A stretch of 14,282 nucleotides of DNA, from assembly GCA_028527945.1 (NCBI GenBank), contig JAQQAK010000235.1:1-14282 (forward strand), given 5' to 3'. The first letter of the stretch is position 1; the number at the start of each line of letters is the position of its first letter. Origin of the DNA: Spirochaetaceae bacterium. Its GTDB lineage: Bacteria; Spirochaetota; Spirochaetia; UBA9216. The notes beneath the pieces were generated by a model. The model was not told the origin of the DNA. It worked only from the letters and a program-made list of their open reading frames with translations, and searched no databases. Made by a program: the position numbers and the translations under genes. This document shows positions 8,812-14,282 of the stretch, one piece after another.

Positions 8812-9243
8812 TTAGCCCTCCACCTCAACGCCCATACTGCGCGCTGTACCGGATATAATCTTTATTGCCGCCTCAACGTCATTAGCATTAAGATCAGGCA
8901 TCTTCATCTCAGCAATTTCCTGAATCTGTGCTCTGGTAATTTTAGCAACCTTAACTTTGTGAGGTTCTGCTGAACCTTTTCCAAGATTAATTGCTTTCTT
9001 AATAAGAACTGCTGCAGGAGGTGTCTTTGTAACAAAAGTAAAAGACTTATCCGAAAAGACTGAAATAACAACTGGTATAGTTAAACCAGGTTCAAATTTA
9101 CTTGTTCTGTCATTAAACTGCTGACAGAAAGTAGGAGCAGAAACACCATGAGGACCGAGAGCCGGACCTACCGGCGGAGCCGGAGTAGCCTTTCCTGCAG
9201 GTACTTGGAGCTTAATCATCCCCGTAACCTTTTTCTTAGCCAT
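8812..9243 (-). CDS. rplK: 50S ribosomal protein L11
   Basis: L11 forms the GTPase-associated centre of the 50S subunit with the 1070-region of 23S rRNA, and is the site of thiostrepton-type antibiotic action. The 143 residues are normal. The N-terminal domain has KLQVPAGKATPAPPVGPALG with the conserved prolines. The segment after it reads GPHGVSAPTFCQQF rather than the E. coli-type GQHGVNIMEFCKAF. The C-terminal rRNA-binding domain ends in GTARSMGVEVEG. ATG at 9243 has AAGGAG 5-6 nt upstream. The stop is fused to the rplA start. The 89-bp leader before it shows only one weak long-range pairing, so I do not call an L1-binding site. Confidence 0.97.
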   Translation of the reverse strand: MAKKKVTGMIKLQVPAGKATPAPPVGPALGPHGVSAPTFCQQFNDRTSKFEPGLTIPVVISVFSDKSFTFVTKTPPAAVLIKKAINLGKGSAEPHKVKVAKITRAQIQEIAEMKMPDLNANDVEAAIKIISGTARSMGVEVEG

Positions 9244-9332
9244 AAAATCTCCTTCGTGGTTTTAACGCAGTACTAAAGCAAAAAGCAAAAGCACCACTCC
9301 CATCTTCATATCCGCTAAAAAAAAGCGGTTTT

Positions 9333-9887
9333 TTATAATTTTTCTACCTGCAAAAAGTCAAGTTCGACAGGAGTTGCACGGCCGAAAATACCAACCATAA
9401 CCCTCAACTTACCTTTTTCCAGATTAATTTCTTCTACAGTACCTGTAAATGTATCAAACGGGCCGTCAACAATTCGAATAGTCTCGCCAACAGAAAAAGA
9501 CTGCTTAGTTTTAAGAGTCTTGTCAGCCTTAATCTCTCCGGCTTTCTGAAGAATACTTCTGGCTTCATCCTGACTAATAGGCTGAGGCTTAAAACCTTTC
9601 CTGGCGCCAACAAAACCAGTAACACCCTGAATCATACGAATCTTTGAACAAGCAGCTTCCCATCTAACATCAGGCAAATCCATTTCGACAAGAATATAAC
9701 CCGGCAAAAACTTCTTGGAAGTAATCTTCTTTTTCCCGTCTTTTATCTCTACGACATCTTCGGAAGGGACTTTTATATCAAAAATAACTTCCGCCATTTC
9801 CGGCTCTTCCATAAGAAGACGTATATATTTCTCTACCTTATTTTCGTATCCTGAGTACGTGTGAACTACATACCAGCCTTTAGACAT
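9333..9887 (-). CDS. nusG: transcription termination/antitermination protein NusG
   Basis: NusG binds the RNA polymerase clamp, suppresses or modulates pausing, and links polymerase to Rho or to ribosomal S10. The 184 residues are a normal length. The N-terminal NGN domain starts WYVVHTYSGYENKVEKYI and contains FLPGYILVEMDL and IQGVTGFVG. The C-terminal KOW domain (about 132-184) shows GETIRIVDGPFDTFTGTVEE and ends in LDFLQVEKL. ATG at 9887 has a GAGG about 10 nt upstream, a slightly long spacing. It lies 70 bp after secE and 89 bp before rplK, the standard order. The 70-bp gap to secE holds no convincing site. Confidence 0.97.
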   Translation of the reverse strand: MSKGWYVVHTYSGYENKVEKYIRLLMEEPEMAEVIFDIKVPSEDVVEIKDGKKKITSKKFLPGYILVEMDLPDVRWEAACSKIRMIQGVTGFVGARKGFKPQPISQDEARSILQKAGEIKADKTLKTKQSFSVGETIRIVDGPFDTFTGTVEEINLEKGKLRVMVGIFGRATPVELDFLQVEKL

Positions 9888-9957
9888 AACAACCTATCCT
9901 CAAAAGATTTATGCTACCAAAGAAAAAAACTTCAGCGCCAGGGCCGCAAAACTGTTT

Positions 9958-10140
9958 TTAACTAAAAAGTTTATCAATTCCCGTAACAAACAGAAAATCT
10001 ACAAGACCCAATACCACAGCAAAGATAACTACAGAAACAACAACTATCCGAGTTGATGAACCAACCTCTTCCCTGCTTGGCCATGAAACTTTCTTTAGCT
10101 CAGAAACACTGTCTTTAAAAAACTGAATAATCTTTTTCAT
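9958..10140 (-). CDS. secE: preprotein translocase subunit SecE
   Basis: SecE clamps the SecY channel in the inner membrane and is essential for protein export. At 60 residues it is the short bacterial form. An amphipathic N-terminal helix carries the conserved VSELKKVSWPSREEV (about residues 12-26), followed by one transmembrane segment (about 31-56) rich in Val, Ile and Phe. ATG at 10140 has GGGAG 6 nt upstream. It begins 29 bp after the 3' end of tRNA-Trp, so its mRNA probably gains its 5' end by tRNA processing. Confidence 0.95.
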   Translation of the reverse strand: MKKIIQFFKDSVSELKKVSWPSREEVGSSTRIVVVSVVIFAVVLGLVDFLFVTGIDKLFS

Positions 10141-10169
10141 TTTGAGCTCCCGTTAATATAAAAAAAATA

Positions 10170-10243
10170 CAGGCCAGGTAGGATTCGAACCTACAACATC
10201 CGGTTTTGGAGACCGGCGCTCTAGCCGTTGGAGCTACTGGCCT
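10170..10243 (-). tRNA. trnW: tRNA-Trp (anticodon CCA)
   Basis: A full 74-nt cloverleaf is present. The acceptor AGGCCAG pairs with CTGGCCT, and the discriminator is G73 as expected for Trp. The D-stem is GCTC/GAGC. The anticodon stem CCGGT/ACCGG has loop CTCCAAA, giving anticodon CCA. The T-arm is GTAGG-TTCGAAT-CCTAC. The 3' CCA is not encoded and must be added after transcription. Eight U residues follow almost directly (10167-10160). It sits 9 bp after rpmG and 29 bp before secE. Confidence 0.97.
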
Positions 10244-10252
10244 GTATATAAT

Positions 10253-10429
10253 TTACTTTATTTTCGTTTCTACATGCAAAGTGTGCTTATTGTCCCACTT
10301 GCAATATTTTTTAATTTCCATCTTACCTTGCATATTCCGTCTATTCTTCTGAGTTGTATAATTTCGACGGTTACATTCACTACATTTTAATGCTATTTTT
10401 TCAACAGCACCTTTACCTTTCTTTGCCAT
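10253..10429 (-). CDS. rpmG: 50S ribosomal protein L33
   Basis: L33 is a small 50S protein near the E site. The 58-residue ORF starts MAKKGKGAVEKIALKCSECN and contains NYTTQKNRRN, KKYCKWDNKHTLHVETKIK, all typical of L33. Zinc-binding forms have two CxxC pairs. Here C16 and C19 form the first, but the second is C43-x-x-D46, so one cysteine is missing. The site may use D46 or H49, or may have lost zinc. ATG at 10429 has AGGAG 10 nt upstream. The gene lies between tRNA-Thr (52 bp upstream) and tRNA-Trp (9 bp downstream), its usual place next to secE-nusG in many bacteria. Confidence 0.95.
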   Translation of the reverse strand: MAKKGKGAVEKIALKCSECNRRNYTTQKNRRNMQGKMEIKKYCKWDNKHTLHVETKIK

Positions 10430-10481
10430 CTTACAGCTTCTCCTAAATGCCAGCCATCCGTCCGGCTCAGCGTTAATATAG

Positions 10482-10554
10482 AGCCTCCGACCGGATTTGA
10501 ACCGGTGACCTCATCCTTACCATGGATGCGCTCTACCAGCTGAGCTACAGAGGC
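10482..10554 (-). tRNA. trnT: tRNA-Thr (anticodon GGT)
   Basis: A full 73-nt cloverleaf is present. The acceptor GCCTCTG pairs with CGGAGGC (one G-U) with discriminator U73. The D-arm is GCTC-AGCTGGTA-GAGC. The anticodon stem CATCC/GGATG has loop ATGGTAA, giving anticodon GGU. The T-arm is ACCGG-TTCAAAT-CCGGT. The 3' CCA is not encoded. It is the first gene behind the operon promoter, so the primary transcript needs RNase P cleavage within about 10 nt of its start. Confidence 0.97.
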
Positions 10555-10570
10555 GTGACATAGTTGCATG

Positions 10571-10599
10571 AACATAACAAAGATATTTTTTTTTGTCAA
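10571..10599 (-). promoter_or_regulatory. sigma70-type promoter of the tRNA-Thr/rpmG/secE/nusG operon
   Basis: A consensus -35 TTGACA (10599-10594), a 17-nt A-rich spacer and a -10 TATGTT (10576-10571, 4 of 6 consensus) point to a start near 10564, about 10 nt ahead of tRNA-Thr. The perfect -35 and spacing fit strong constitutive expression of a stable-RNA and ribosomal-protein operon. Confidence 0.85.
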
Positions 10600-10646
10600 T
10601 AAGAATTATCACGCTTTTTAAGCTACCCAGCCAATAAAAATATTAT

Positions 10647-10665
10647 TATAATTTCATTAAAGGAG
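10647..10665 (+). promoter_or_regulatory. -10 box and ribosome binding site of the HD-domain gene
   Basis: A perfect TATAAT (10647-10652) is followed closely by AAAGGAG (10659-10665), 5 nt before ATG 10671. The -35 region 17 nt upstream is poor (TACCCA). If the TATAAT is the real -10, transcription would start at or near the ribosome binding site, so either the leader is extremely short or the true promoter lies further upstream. The Shine-Dalgarno itself is clear. Confidence 0.5.
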
Positions 10666-10670
10666 CAAGT

Positions 10671-11471
10671 ATGAAATCACCTAAAGAAAAAGCATTAGAT
10701 AAAAAACTTTTAAAAGCTCTAAATGGTAAATGTAAAACAGCAGTAGAGTTCATGATAGAAGATCCTGAAATAGAAAATCTCCAGGATTACGCCAATACAG
10801 TTTCAATAAAAAGACTAAGCTACAATGATCACGGCCCGGTACATATGAGAAAGGTTGCTTTAAATGCCATAACAATGGCAAACATATTAAAAGAAAGAAA
10901 TATACAATTCAGCCTTGAAACTGAAGAATGCGGAACATTTGAGGACAGCATGGTATCCGTGCTTGCAGCGGCATTCCTGCATGATATAGGAATGTCTACA
11001 GGAAGGCAGGATCATGAAACATGGTCTGCGACACTCGCGCTACCAATTATTGACAGAATAATGAAGCATGTCTATCAGACAGATATAAAAAGGACAACTA
11101 TTGGACGCTCGCTTACACTGGAATGTATTAGCGGACATATGGGAACACGTAAAATACATTCACTTGAAGCTGGACTAGTGCTAATAGCAGACGGCCTTGA
11201 TATGGAAAAAGGAAGGTCACGAATTCCAATGATGATAGACAGCGGCGCCAAGGTTGGAGATATTCATAAATACTCCGCGGCAGCAATAGAAAAGGTTGAT
11301 ATAGAAAAAGGAGAAGAAAAACCTGTTAAAATCATAATATCAATGACAGAGGCTGTGGGATTGTATCAGATCGAAGAAGTTCTTTTCCCAAAAATAGAAT
11401 CAAGCCCGCTAAAACCCCATATAGAACTTTTTGCAGCAGTAGAAAACGAAGAACCCAAAAGATATCTATAA
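10671..11471 (+). CDS. HD-domain metal-dependent phosphohydrolase, unknown substrate
   Basis: This 266-residue soluble protein belongs to the HD superfamily of metal-dependent phosphohydrolases. The signature residues are present in order: H54 and H58 in LSYNDHGPVH, H104-D105 in FLHDIGMS, H115-E116, H155 in ISGHMG, and D173 in LIADGLDMEKGRSR. A C-terminal region (about 195-266) contains AIEKVDIEKGEEKPVKIII and GLYQIEEVLFPKI. From memory this layout resembles stand-alone HD proteins common in archaea and some bacteria, whose substrates are not established. No signal peptide or membrane segment is visible. It is divergent from the ribosomal operon, convergent with prs, and closed by its own terminator, so it is probably monocistronic. 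A nucleotide or phosphate-ester substrate is possible but not shown. Confidence 0.8.
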   Translation: MKSPKEKALDKKLLKALNGKCKTAVEFMIEDPEIENLQDYANTVSIKRLSYNDHGPVHMRKVALNAITMANILKERNIQFSLETEECGTFEDSMVSVLAAAFLHDIGMSTGRQDHETWSATLALPIIDRIMKHVYQTDIKRTTIGRSLTLECISGHMGTRKIHSLEAGLVLIADGLDMEKGRSRIPMMIDSGAKVGDIHKYSAAAIEKVDIEKGEEKPVKIIISMTEAVGLYQIEEVLFPKIESSPLKPHIELFAAVENEEPKRYL

Positions 11472-11505
11472 AAAAAGTGTAGCAACTTCACTGCTACACT
11501 TTTTT
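11471..11505. terminator. bidirectional intrinsic terminator
   Basis: GTGTAGCA (11477-11484) pairs with TGCTACAC (11492-11499) around a 7-nt loop. Six A residues lie before the stem and six T residues after it. Read on either strand this is a hairpin with a U-run, so it should stop both the HD-domain gene (which ends at its edge) and the convergent prs gene, which ends 13 bp away. Confidence 0.93.
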
Positions 11506-11517
11506 ATTAGCCAAGAT

Positions 11518-12753
11518 TTAACTGGGTCCTAAATGCCTTGTGATAATCTTAGTATTATCAAGAAGCGAACTTAAAGAATTTCCATGATGAATTCTTGAAA
11601 TAGTTCTGGCAAAAAGCTCACTAATACTGGCAGAAACAAACCATTCACGATCAAGAACGTTCTCAGTATGAAAAACAGCATTTGTACCAATAATTCTATC
11701 AAAGAGCCCCTTTTGATAAGCTTCTTCAAAACTGTTAACAGCATCTCCGGTAAACAAAGGAAGACTTACAGCACATATAATCTTTTTTGCGCCATGCTCT
11801 TTAAGCATTGCCATAGCCTTAATAAGTGTTCCGCCGGTTCCAAGCATGTCATCTGCCATAAAAACCGTCTTACCATCAACATCTCCAAGAAGCCGCATAT
11901 TTGTAATATTATTCTGTTTTGCGTCTGAACTTACTTTTGAATAATCACGTTCTTTATAAATCATCGCAAGCGGCCTTTTAAGCGCTCCCGCAAAATACTT
12001 GTTTCGATCAATTGCTCCTGTATCCGGAGAAACAACAACAAGATCGTCATTTTCTAAATCTGTTAATTCGCTTAATTCTTTTATTATCTGAAAAGAAGCA
12101 TGAAGGTTTTCTAAATGAAGAGATTTAAAGGTCATTTCAATAGCCTTACAATGGATATCCAGTGTAATAATCTTTGAAACCCCCATTTGCTCACAAGTTC
12201 GTCCAAACCATGATGCAGTAAGAGCTTCTCGTCCTTTCTTTTTATGCTGCCGGCTATAAGGATACAGCGGAACAACAACAGTAACACTATGAGCCCCTGC
12301 CCCGATAACTGCATCTATAGTAGTAAAAAGCATCATTAGATGATCATTAACACTCATAGATACAGGTTTGCCATTTTCGTTTATATCCATAGGATAATGA
12401 TTTGCAGGATCCTGAATTATAAAAATATCCATATTTCGGATAGATGAATTAATCTCAGACTTAACCTCACCATTGGCAAAATAAGTAAATTTTGTCGGGA
12501 TTCTATAAGCAGGAGGCCTGTATTTATCAACATCCTTTATTCGCCCACCTTTTACCGAGGTAAGCTCATTAACAAAATTAATTTTTTTAACAACATCTTC
12601 ACGTGAATAACCATACCGAGAGACAAGAGAATCAGCTGTTTTTTTGTAATATTTTAGATAGATAGATTTAAGACCGGAGATTATTTCCCCGCTAATCTTT
12701 TCCGCACCGGGACAGGCAATAATGCCCAGAAGAGACGATCTTGTAAATACCAT
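11518..12753 (-). CDS. prs: ribose-phosphate pyrophosphokinase (PRPP synthetase), long form
   Basis: It makes PRPP from ribose 5-phosphate and ATP for nucleotide, His, Trp and NAD synthesis. Numbering from ATG 12753 gives 411 residues, against about 315 for the classical enzyme. About 80 extra residues precede the core. Core motifs are FANGEV (about 92-97), YPYSRQHKK (about 164-172, matching YARQDR-type ATP-binding motifs with Asp replaced by His), the DIH catalytic segment (199-201), VVSPDTGAIDR (240-250) and the PRPP loop DDMLGTGGT (301-309). An upstream in-frame ATG at 12789 would add 12 residues, but it has no Shine-Dalgarno and sits inside the predicted promoter palindrome. ATG 12753 has GGTGG 5 nt upstream. 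A similar N-terminal extension occurs, as I recall, in other spirochaete homologues. Confidence 0.88.
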   Translation of the reverse strand: MVFTRSSLLGIIACPGAEKISGEIISGLKSIYLKYYKKTADSLVSRYGYSREDVVKKINFVNELTSVKGGRIKDVDKYRPPAYRIPTKFTYFANGEVKSEINSSIRNMDIFIIQDPANHYPMDINENGKPVSMSVNDHLMMLFTTIDAVIGAGAHSVTVVVPLYPYSRQHKKKGREALTASWFGRTCEQMGVSKIITLDIHCKAIEMTFKSLHLENLHASFQIIKELSELTDLENDDLVVVSPDTGAIDRNKYFAGALKRPLAMIYKERDYSKVSSDAKQNNITNMRLLGDVDGKTVFMADDMLGTGGTLIKAMAMLKEHGAKKIICAVSLPLFTGDAVNSFEEAYQKGLFDRIIGTNAVFHTENVLDREWFVSASISELFARTISRIHHGNSLSSLLDNTKIITRHLGPS

Positions 12754-12779
12754 AAGAACCACCAGACTTTGATAGAAGG

Positions 12780-12808
12780 AATGTAGCATATTGAAAAATC
12801 GTTTTCAA
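12780..12808 (-). promoter_or_regulatory. candidate prs promoter
   Basis: TTGAAA (12808-12803, 5 of 6 consensus), a 17-nt spacer and TACATT (12785-12780, 4 of 6) predict a start near 12773, giving a leader of about 20 nt before ATG 12753. This supports the shorter prs start. The -35 and spacer lie inside a perfect palindrome (12787-12812). Confidence 0.6.
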
Positions 12809-12812
12809 TATG
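12787..12812. repeat. 26-bp perfect palindrome over the prs promoter
   Basis: CATATTGAAAA (12787-12797) and TTTTCAATATG (12802-12812) are exact inverse complements separated by four bases. The palindrome covers the predicted -35 and spacer, as expected for a dimeric repressor's operator. The regulator is unknown. As RNA it could also fold, but it lies mostly upstream of the predicted transcript start. Confidence 0.7.
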
Positions 12813-12828
12813 ATTGCACCCCATTTTT

Positions 12829-12873
12829 CTGAAAACAATAAAACCTATATTTTCAGCCTGATATACCTGAAAA
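12829..12873. repeat. TGAAAA-word cluster in the prs / Na-Pi intergenic region
   Basis: CTGAAAA occurs at 12829-12835 and 12867-12873, and inverted as TTTTCAG at 12850-12856. The same TGAAAA core is in both arms of the neighbouring palindrome. Five copies within about 80 bp may be binding sites for one regulator, but in AT-rich DNA chance is a real alternative. Confidence 0.35.
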
Positions 12874-12896
12874 CTATTTTATTTATCCTCTTTACT

Positions 12897-12929
12897 TATT
12901 GTTAGAATATTGTTAAAAATCTAACAATA
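12897..12929. repeat. inverted repeat directly before the Na-Pi cotransporter start
   Basis: TATTGTTAGA (12897-12906) and TCTAACAATA (12920-12929) are perfect 10-bp inverse complements with a 13-nt centre. The centre holds another direct copy, TATTGTTA (12908-12915), 11 bp from the first, about one helical turn. A -10-like TAGAAT (12903-12908) overlaps the left arm. The element ends 2 nt before ATG 12932. It looks like an operator, or an mRNA hairpin controlling translation. Confidence 0.65.
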
Positions 12930-12931
12930 CT

Positions 12932-14282
12932 ATGATTATTTATTCAATCTTAAAAATTGCCGGAAGCCTTGGATTATTTCTTTACGGAATGAAAGTAATG
13001 AGTGACGGCATACAGAAAACGGCTGGAGACAGACTTCAGAAAGTTCTTAACTTTATGACTGTTAATCGTTTTTCCGCAGCATTAACAGGTTTTGCTGTTA
13101 CTGCTATAGTACAATCTTCATCAGCGACAACAGTTATGGTTGTTTCTTTTGTAAACGCCGGACTACTGTCTCTCTCTCAAGCTATAGGCGTCATTATGGG
13201 AGCCAACATAGGAACAACTGTAACAGGCTGGATAGTTGCCCTGATAGGTTTCAAATTCAGTATTGTAACAATAGCTCTTCCTGCAATAGGAATTGGACTC
13301 CCACTTCTTTTTACCAAAAAACTACGAAAACAAGACCTTGGCGAAGTTTTTATTGGTTTTGGTATTTTATTTTTAGGCCTGGACTTCTTAAAAGGCTCTG
13401 TACCTCACATAGACAGTAACCCTGAAGTCTTATCTTTCCTTGCCAGTTTTTCCAATTTAGGATTTGTGTCATTCATAATTTTTATTCTTGTTGGAGCAGT
13501 TCTCACCGTAATAATACAATCATCATCAGCTTCAATGGCAATAGCTCTTACAATGGCTTATTCCGGTTGGATAGATTACCACACAGCAGCAGCAGTTATT
13601 ATTGGATCAAATATTGGTACAACAATAACCGCATACCTGGCCTCAATAGGCGCAAACACAAACGCAAAAAGAGCATCAAGAGCACATATTCTCTTCAACA
13701 TAGCAGGAGCAATTCTTGTAATGATCATCTACACCCCATTTCTAAGATTTGTAGATTTTCTTGTGCCAGGAGACGCTTTTTCAGGAGAAAAGATTCCTGA
13801 ACATCTTGCAATGTTTCATACCCTGTTTAACGTATTCAACACTTTAATATTCATCTGGTTTGTTCCACAGTTTGCCAAGCTTGTTGAAAAAATTGTACCT
13901 GAGACAACTGACAGATTTGATGGAAAATATGAGCTAAAATACATGTCAACAAGCATTCAGGACACCGCGGAAATAAATCTAATGAAGGCCAAAGCTGAAA
14001 TATCCAGAATGGCCAGCATAACCGTTGAAATGTTTGATACTTTTCTTTCCAGCGTAAAATTAAATGACAGCAAGATAGAAACAGAATTCAAGAAAATAAA
14101 AGATATGGAAGATTTCACAGATCAGATGCAGGAACAGATAACAAGCTACCTCATTGAGTGTACCAGCGAAGGATTAAATGAAGAAGGTACAAGAACTGCT
14201 ACCTCAATGATACGAATAGTTAATGAACTAGAAAGCATTGGAGACAGCTGTTGTAATCTGGTAATCCTTCTGGCAAGAAGGG
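12932..14282 (+). CDS. Na+/phosphate cotransporter-family protein with PhoU-like domain (3' end missing)
   Basis: This inner-membrane protein belongs to the type II Na+/Pi cotransporter family, which couples phosphate (or a related anion) movement to sodium. The 450 residues visible hold the two inverted halves typical of the family, each with a QSSSA motif (61-65 and 196-200) followed by GANIGTT / GSNIGTT. Several hydrophobic segments span about residues 1-315. From about 335 the sequence turns soluble and helical (YMSTSIQDTAEINLMKAKAE onwards), matching the PhoU-like domain common at the C-terminus of bacterial members. Family proteins are usually about 550 residues, so perhaps 100 are missing past the window end. 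ATG 12932 aligns with the expected N-terminus, but no Shine-Dalgarno precedes it. It is divergent from prs. Confidence 0.9.
   Translation, partial: MIIYSILKIAGSLGLFLYGMKVMSDGIQKTAGDRLQKVLNFMTVNRFSAALTGFAVTAIVQSSSATTVMVVSFVNAGLLSLSQAIGVIMGANIGTTVTGWIVALIGFKFSIVTIALPAIGIGLPLLFTKKLRKQDLGEVFIGFGILFLGLDFLKGSVPHIDSNPEVLSFLASFSNLGFVSFIIFILVGAVLTVIIQSSSASMAIALTMAYSGWIDYHTAAAVIIGSNIGTTITAYLASIGANTNAKRASRAHILFNIAGAILVMIIYTPFLRFVDFLVPGDAFSGEKIPEHLAMFHTLFNVFNTLIFIWFVPQFAKLVEKIVPETTDRFDGKYELKYMSTSIQDTAEINLMKAKAEISRMASITVEMFDTFLSSVKLNDSKIETEFKKIKDMEDFTDQMQEQITSYLIECTSEGLNEEGTRTATSMIRIVNELESIGDSCCNLVILLARR

Noticed and set aside
9312..9332. Hairpin CCGCT-A7-AGCGG followed by six T on the plus strand, looking like a terminator
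   Set aside because: It faces the plus strand where no gene precedes it, the stem is only 5 bp, and in the operon's own direction no U-run follows. At most a weak leader hairpin before rplK.
9244..9332. Possible L1-binding autoregulatory site in the rplK leader
   Set aside because: GTGGT can pair with ACCAC near the Shine-Dalgarno, but the conserved asymmetric-loop elements of known L1 sites are not evident. A covariance search with the L1-leader model would decide.
9888..9957. GC-rich patch followed by seven T between secE and nusG as a terminator
   Set aside because: Only about 3 bp of stem can form beside the T-run, too weak to support a call.
10393..10599. 68-residue minus-strand ORF across tRNA-Thr
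   Set aside because: It overlaps rpmG in another frame and translates straight through tRNA-Thr and the operon promoter; not a gene.
12754..12789. Upstream ATG (12789) as the prs start
   Set aside because: No Shine-Dalgarno, it lies within the promoter palindrome and upstream of the predicted transcript start, and the added 12 residues do not look like family sequence.
1..14282. Mobile element, CRISPR, defence island or novel multi-gene system
   Set aside because: No repeat array, transposase, integrase or toxin-like gene is present; the window is conserved housekeeping DNA plus three ordinary single-gene units.

Overview
This window is AT-rich bacterial chromosome. It looks like a member of the Spirochaetota, probably a Treponema relative. 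The evidence is the spirochaete-like RpoB and RpoC sequences, an Asn at the RpoB position (E. coli 531) reported for naturally rifampicin-resistant spirochaetes, the block tRNA-Thr / rpmG / tRNA-Trp / secE ahead of nusG, and a long-form PRPP synthetase. This placement rests on recognition by eye; no database search was run. The first 18 bases are not genomic: they match the end of the Illumina TruSeq read-1 adapter, so the left edge is an assembly or trimming artefact at a contig end.

Bases 19-10599 hold one long minus-strand transcription and translation operon. In transcription order it is: a sigma70-type promoter (about 10599-10571), tRNA-Thr(GGT), rpmG (L33), tRNA-Trp(CCA), secE, nusG, rplK, rplA, rplJ, rplL, rpoB and rpoC (3' end missing). 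The genes make ribosomal stalk and L1-arm proteins, L33, the SecE translocon subunit, the elongation factor NusG, and the beta and beta' subunits of RNA polymerase. Intergenic structure suggests internal tuning. There is a strong terminator-like hairpin between rplL and rpoB, a second between rpoB and rpoC, and an unusually long, hairpin-rich spacer between rplJ and rplL. The gap ahead of rplJ, where E. coli carries the L10-binding leader, is only 17 bp.

Bases 10600-11505 are transcribed the other way. They hold an HD-domain metal-dependent phosphohydrolase of unknown substrate, closed by a symmetric hairpin that should terminate in both directions. Bases 11518-12753 (minus) encode ribose-phosphate pyrophosphokinase with an N-terminal extension. 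Its promoter is overlapped by a perfect 26-bp palindrome, and the divergent intergenic region is full of TGAAAA/TTTTCA words. Bases 12932-14282 (plus) encode a Na+/phosphate cotransporter-family membrane protein with a C-terminal PhoU-like domain, cut off by the window end. A perfect 10-bp inverted repeat sits directly before its start codon, and no Shine-Dalgarno is visible.

Most of the window is core housekeeping DNA. I see no mobile element, CRISPR array, defence system or undescribed multi-gene system. The points worth a second look are regulatory structures, a resistance-associated residue, a zinc-site variation in L33, and the adapter artefact.
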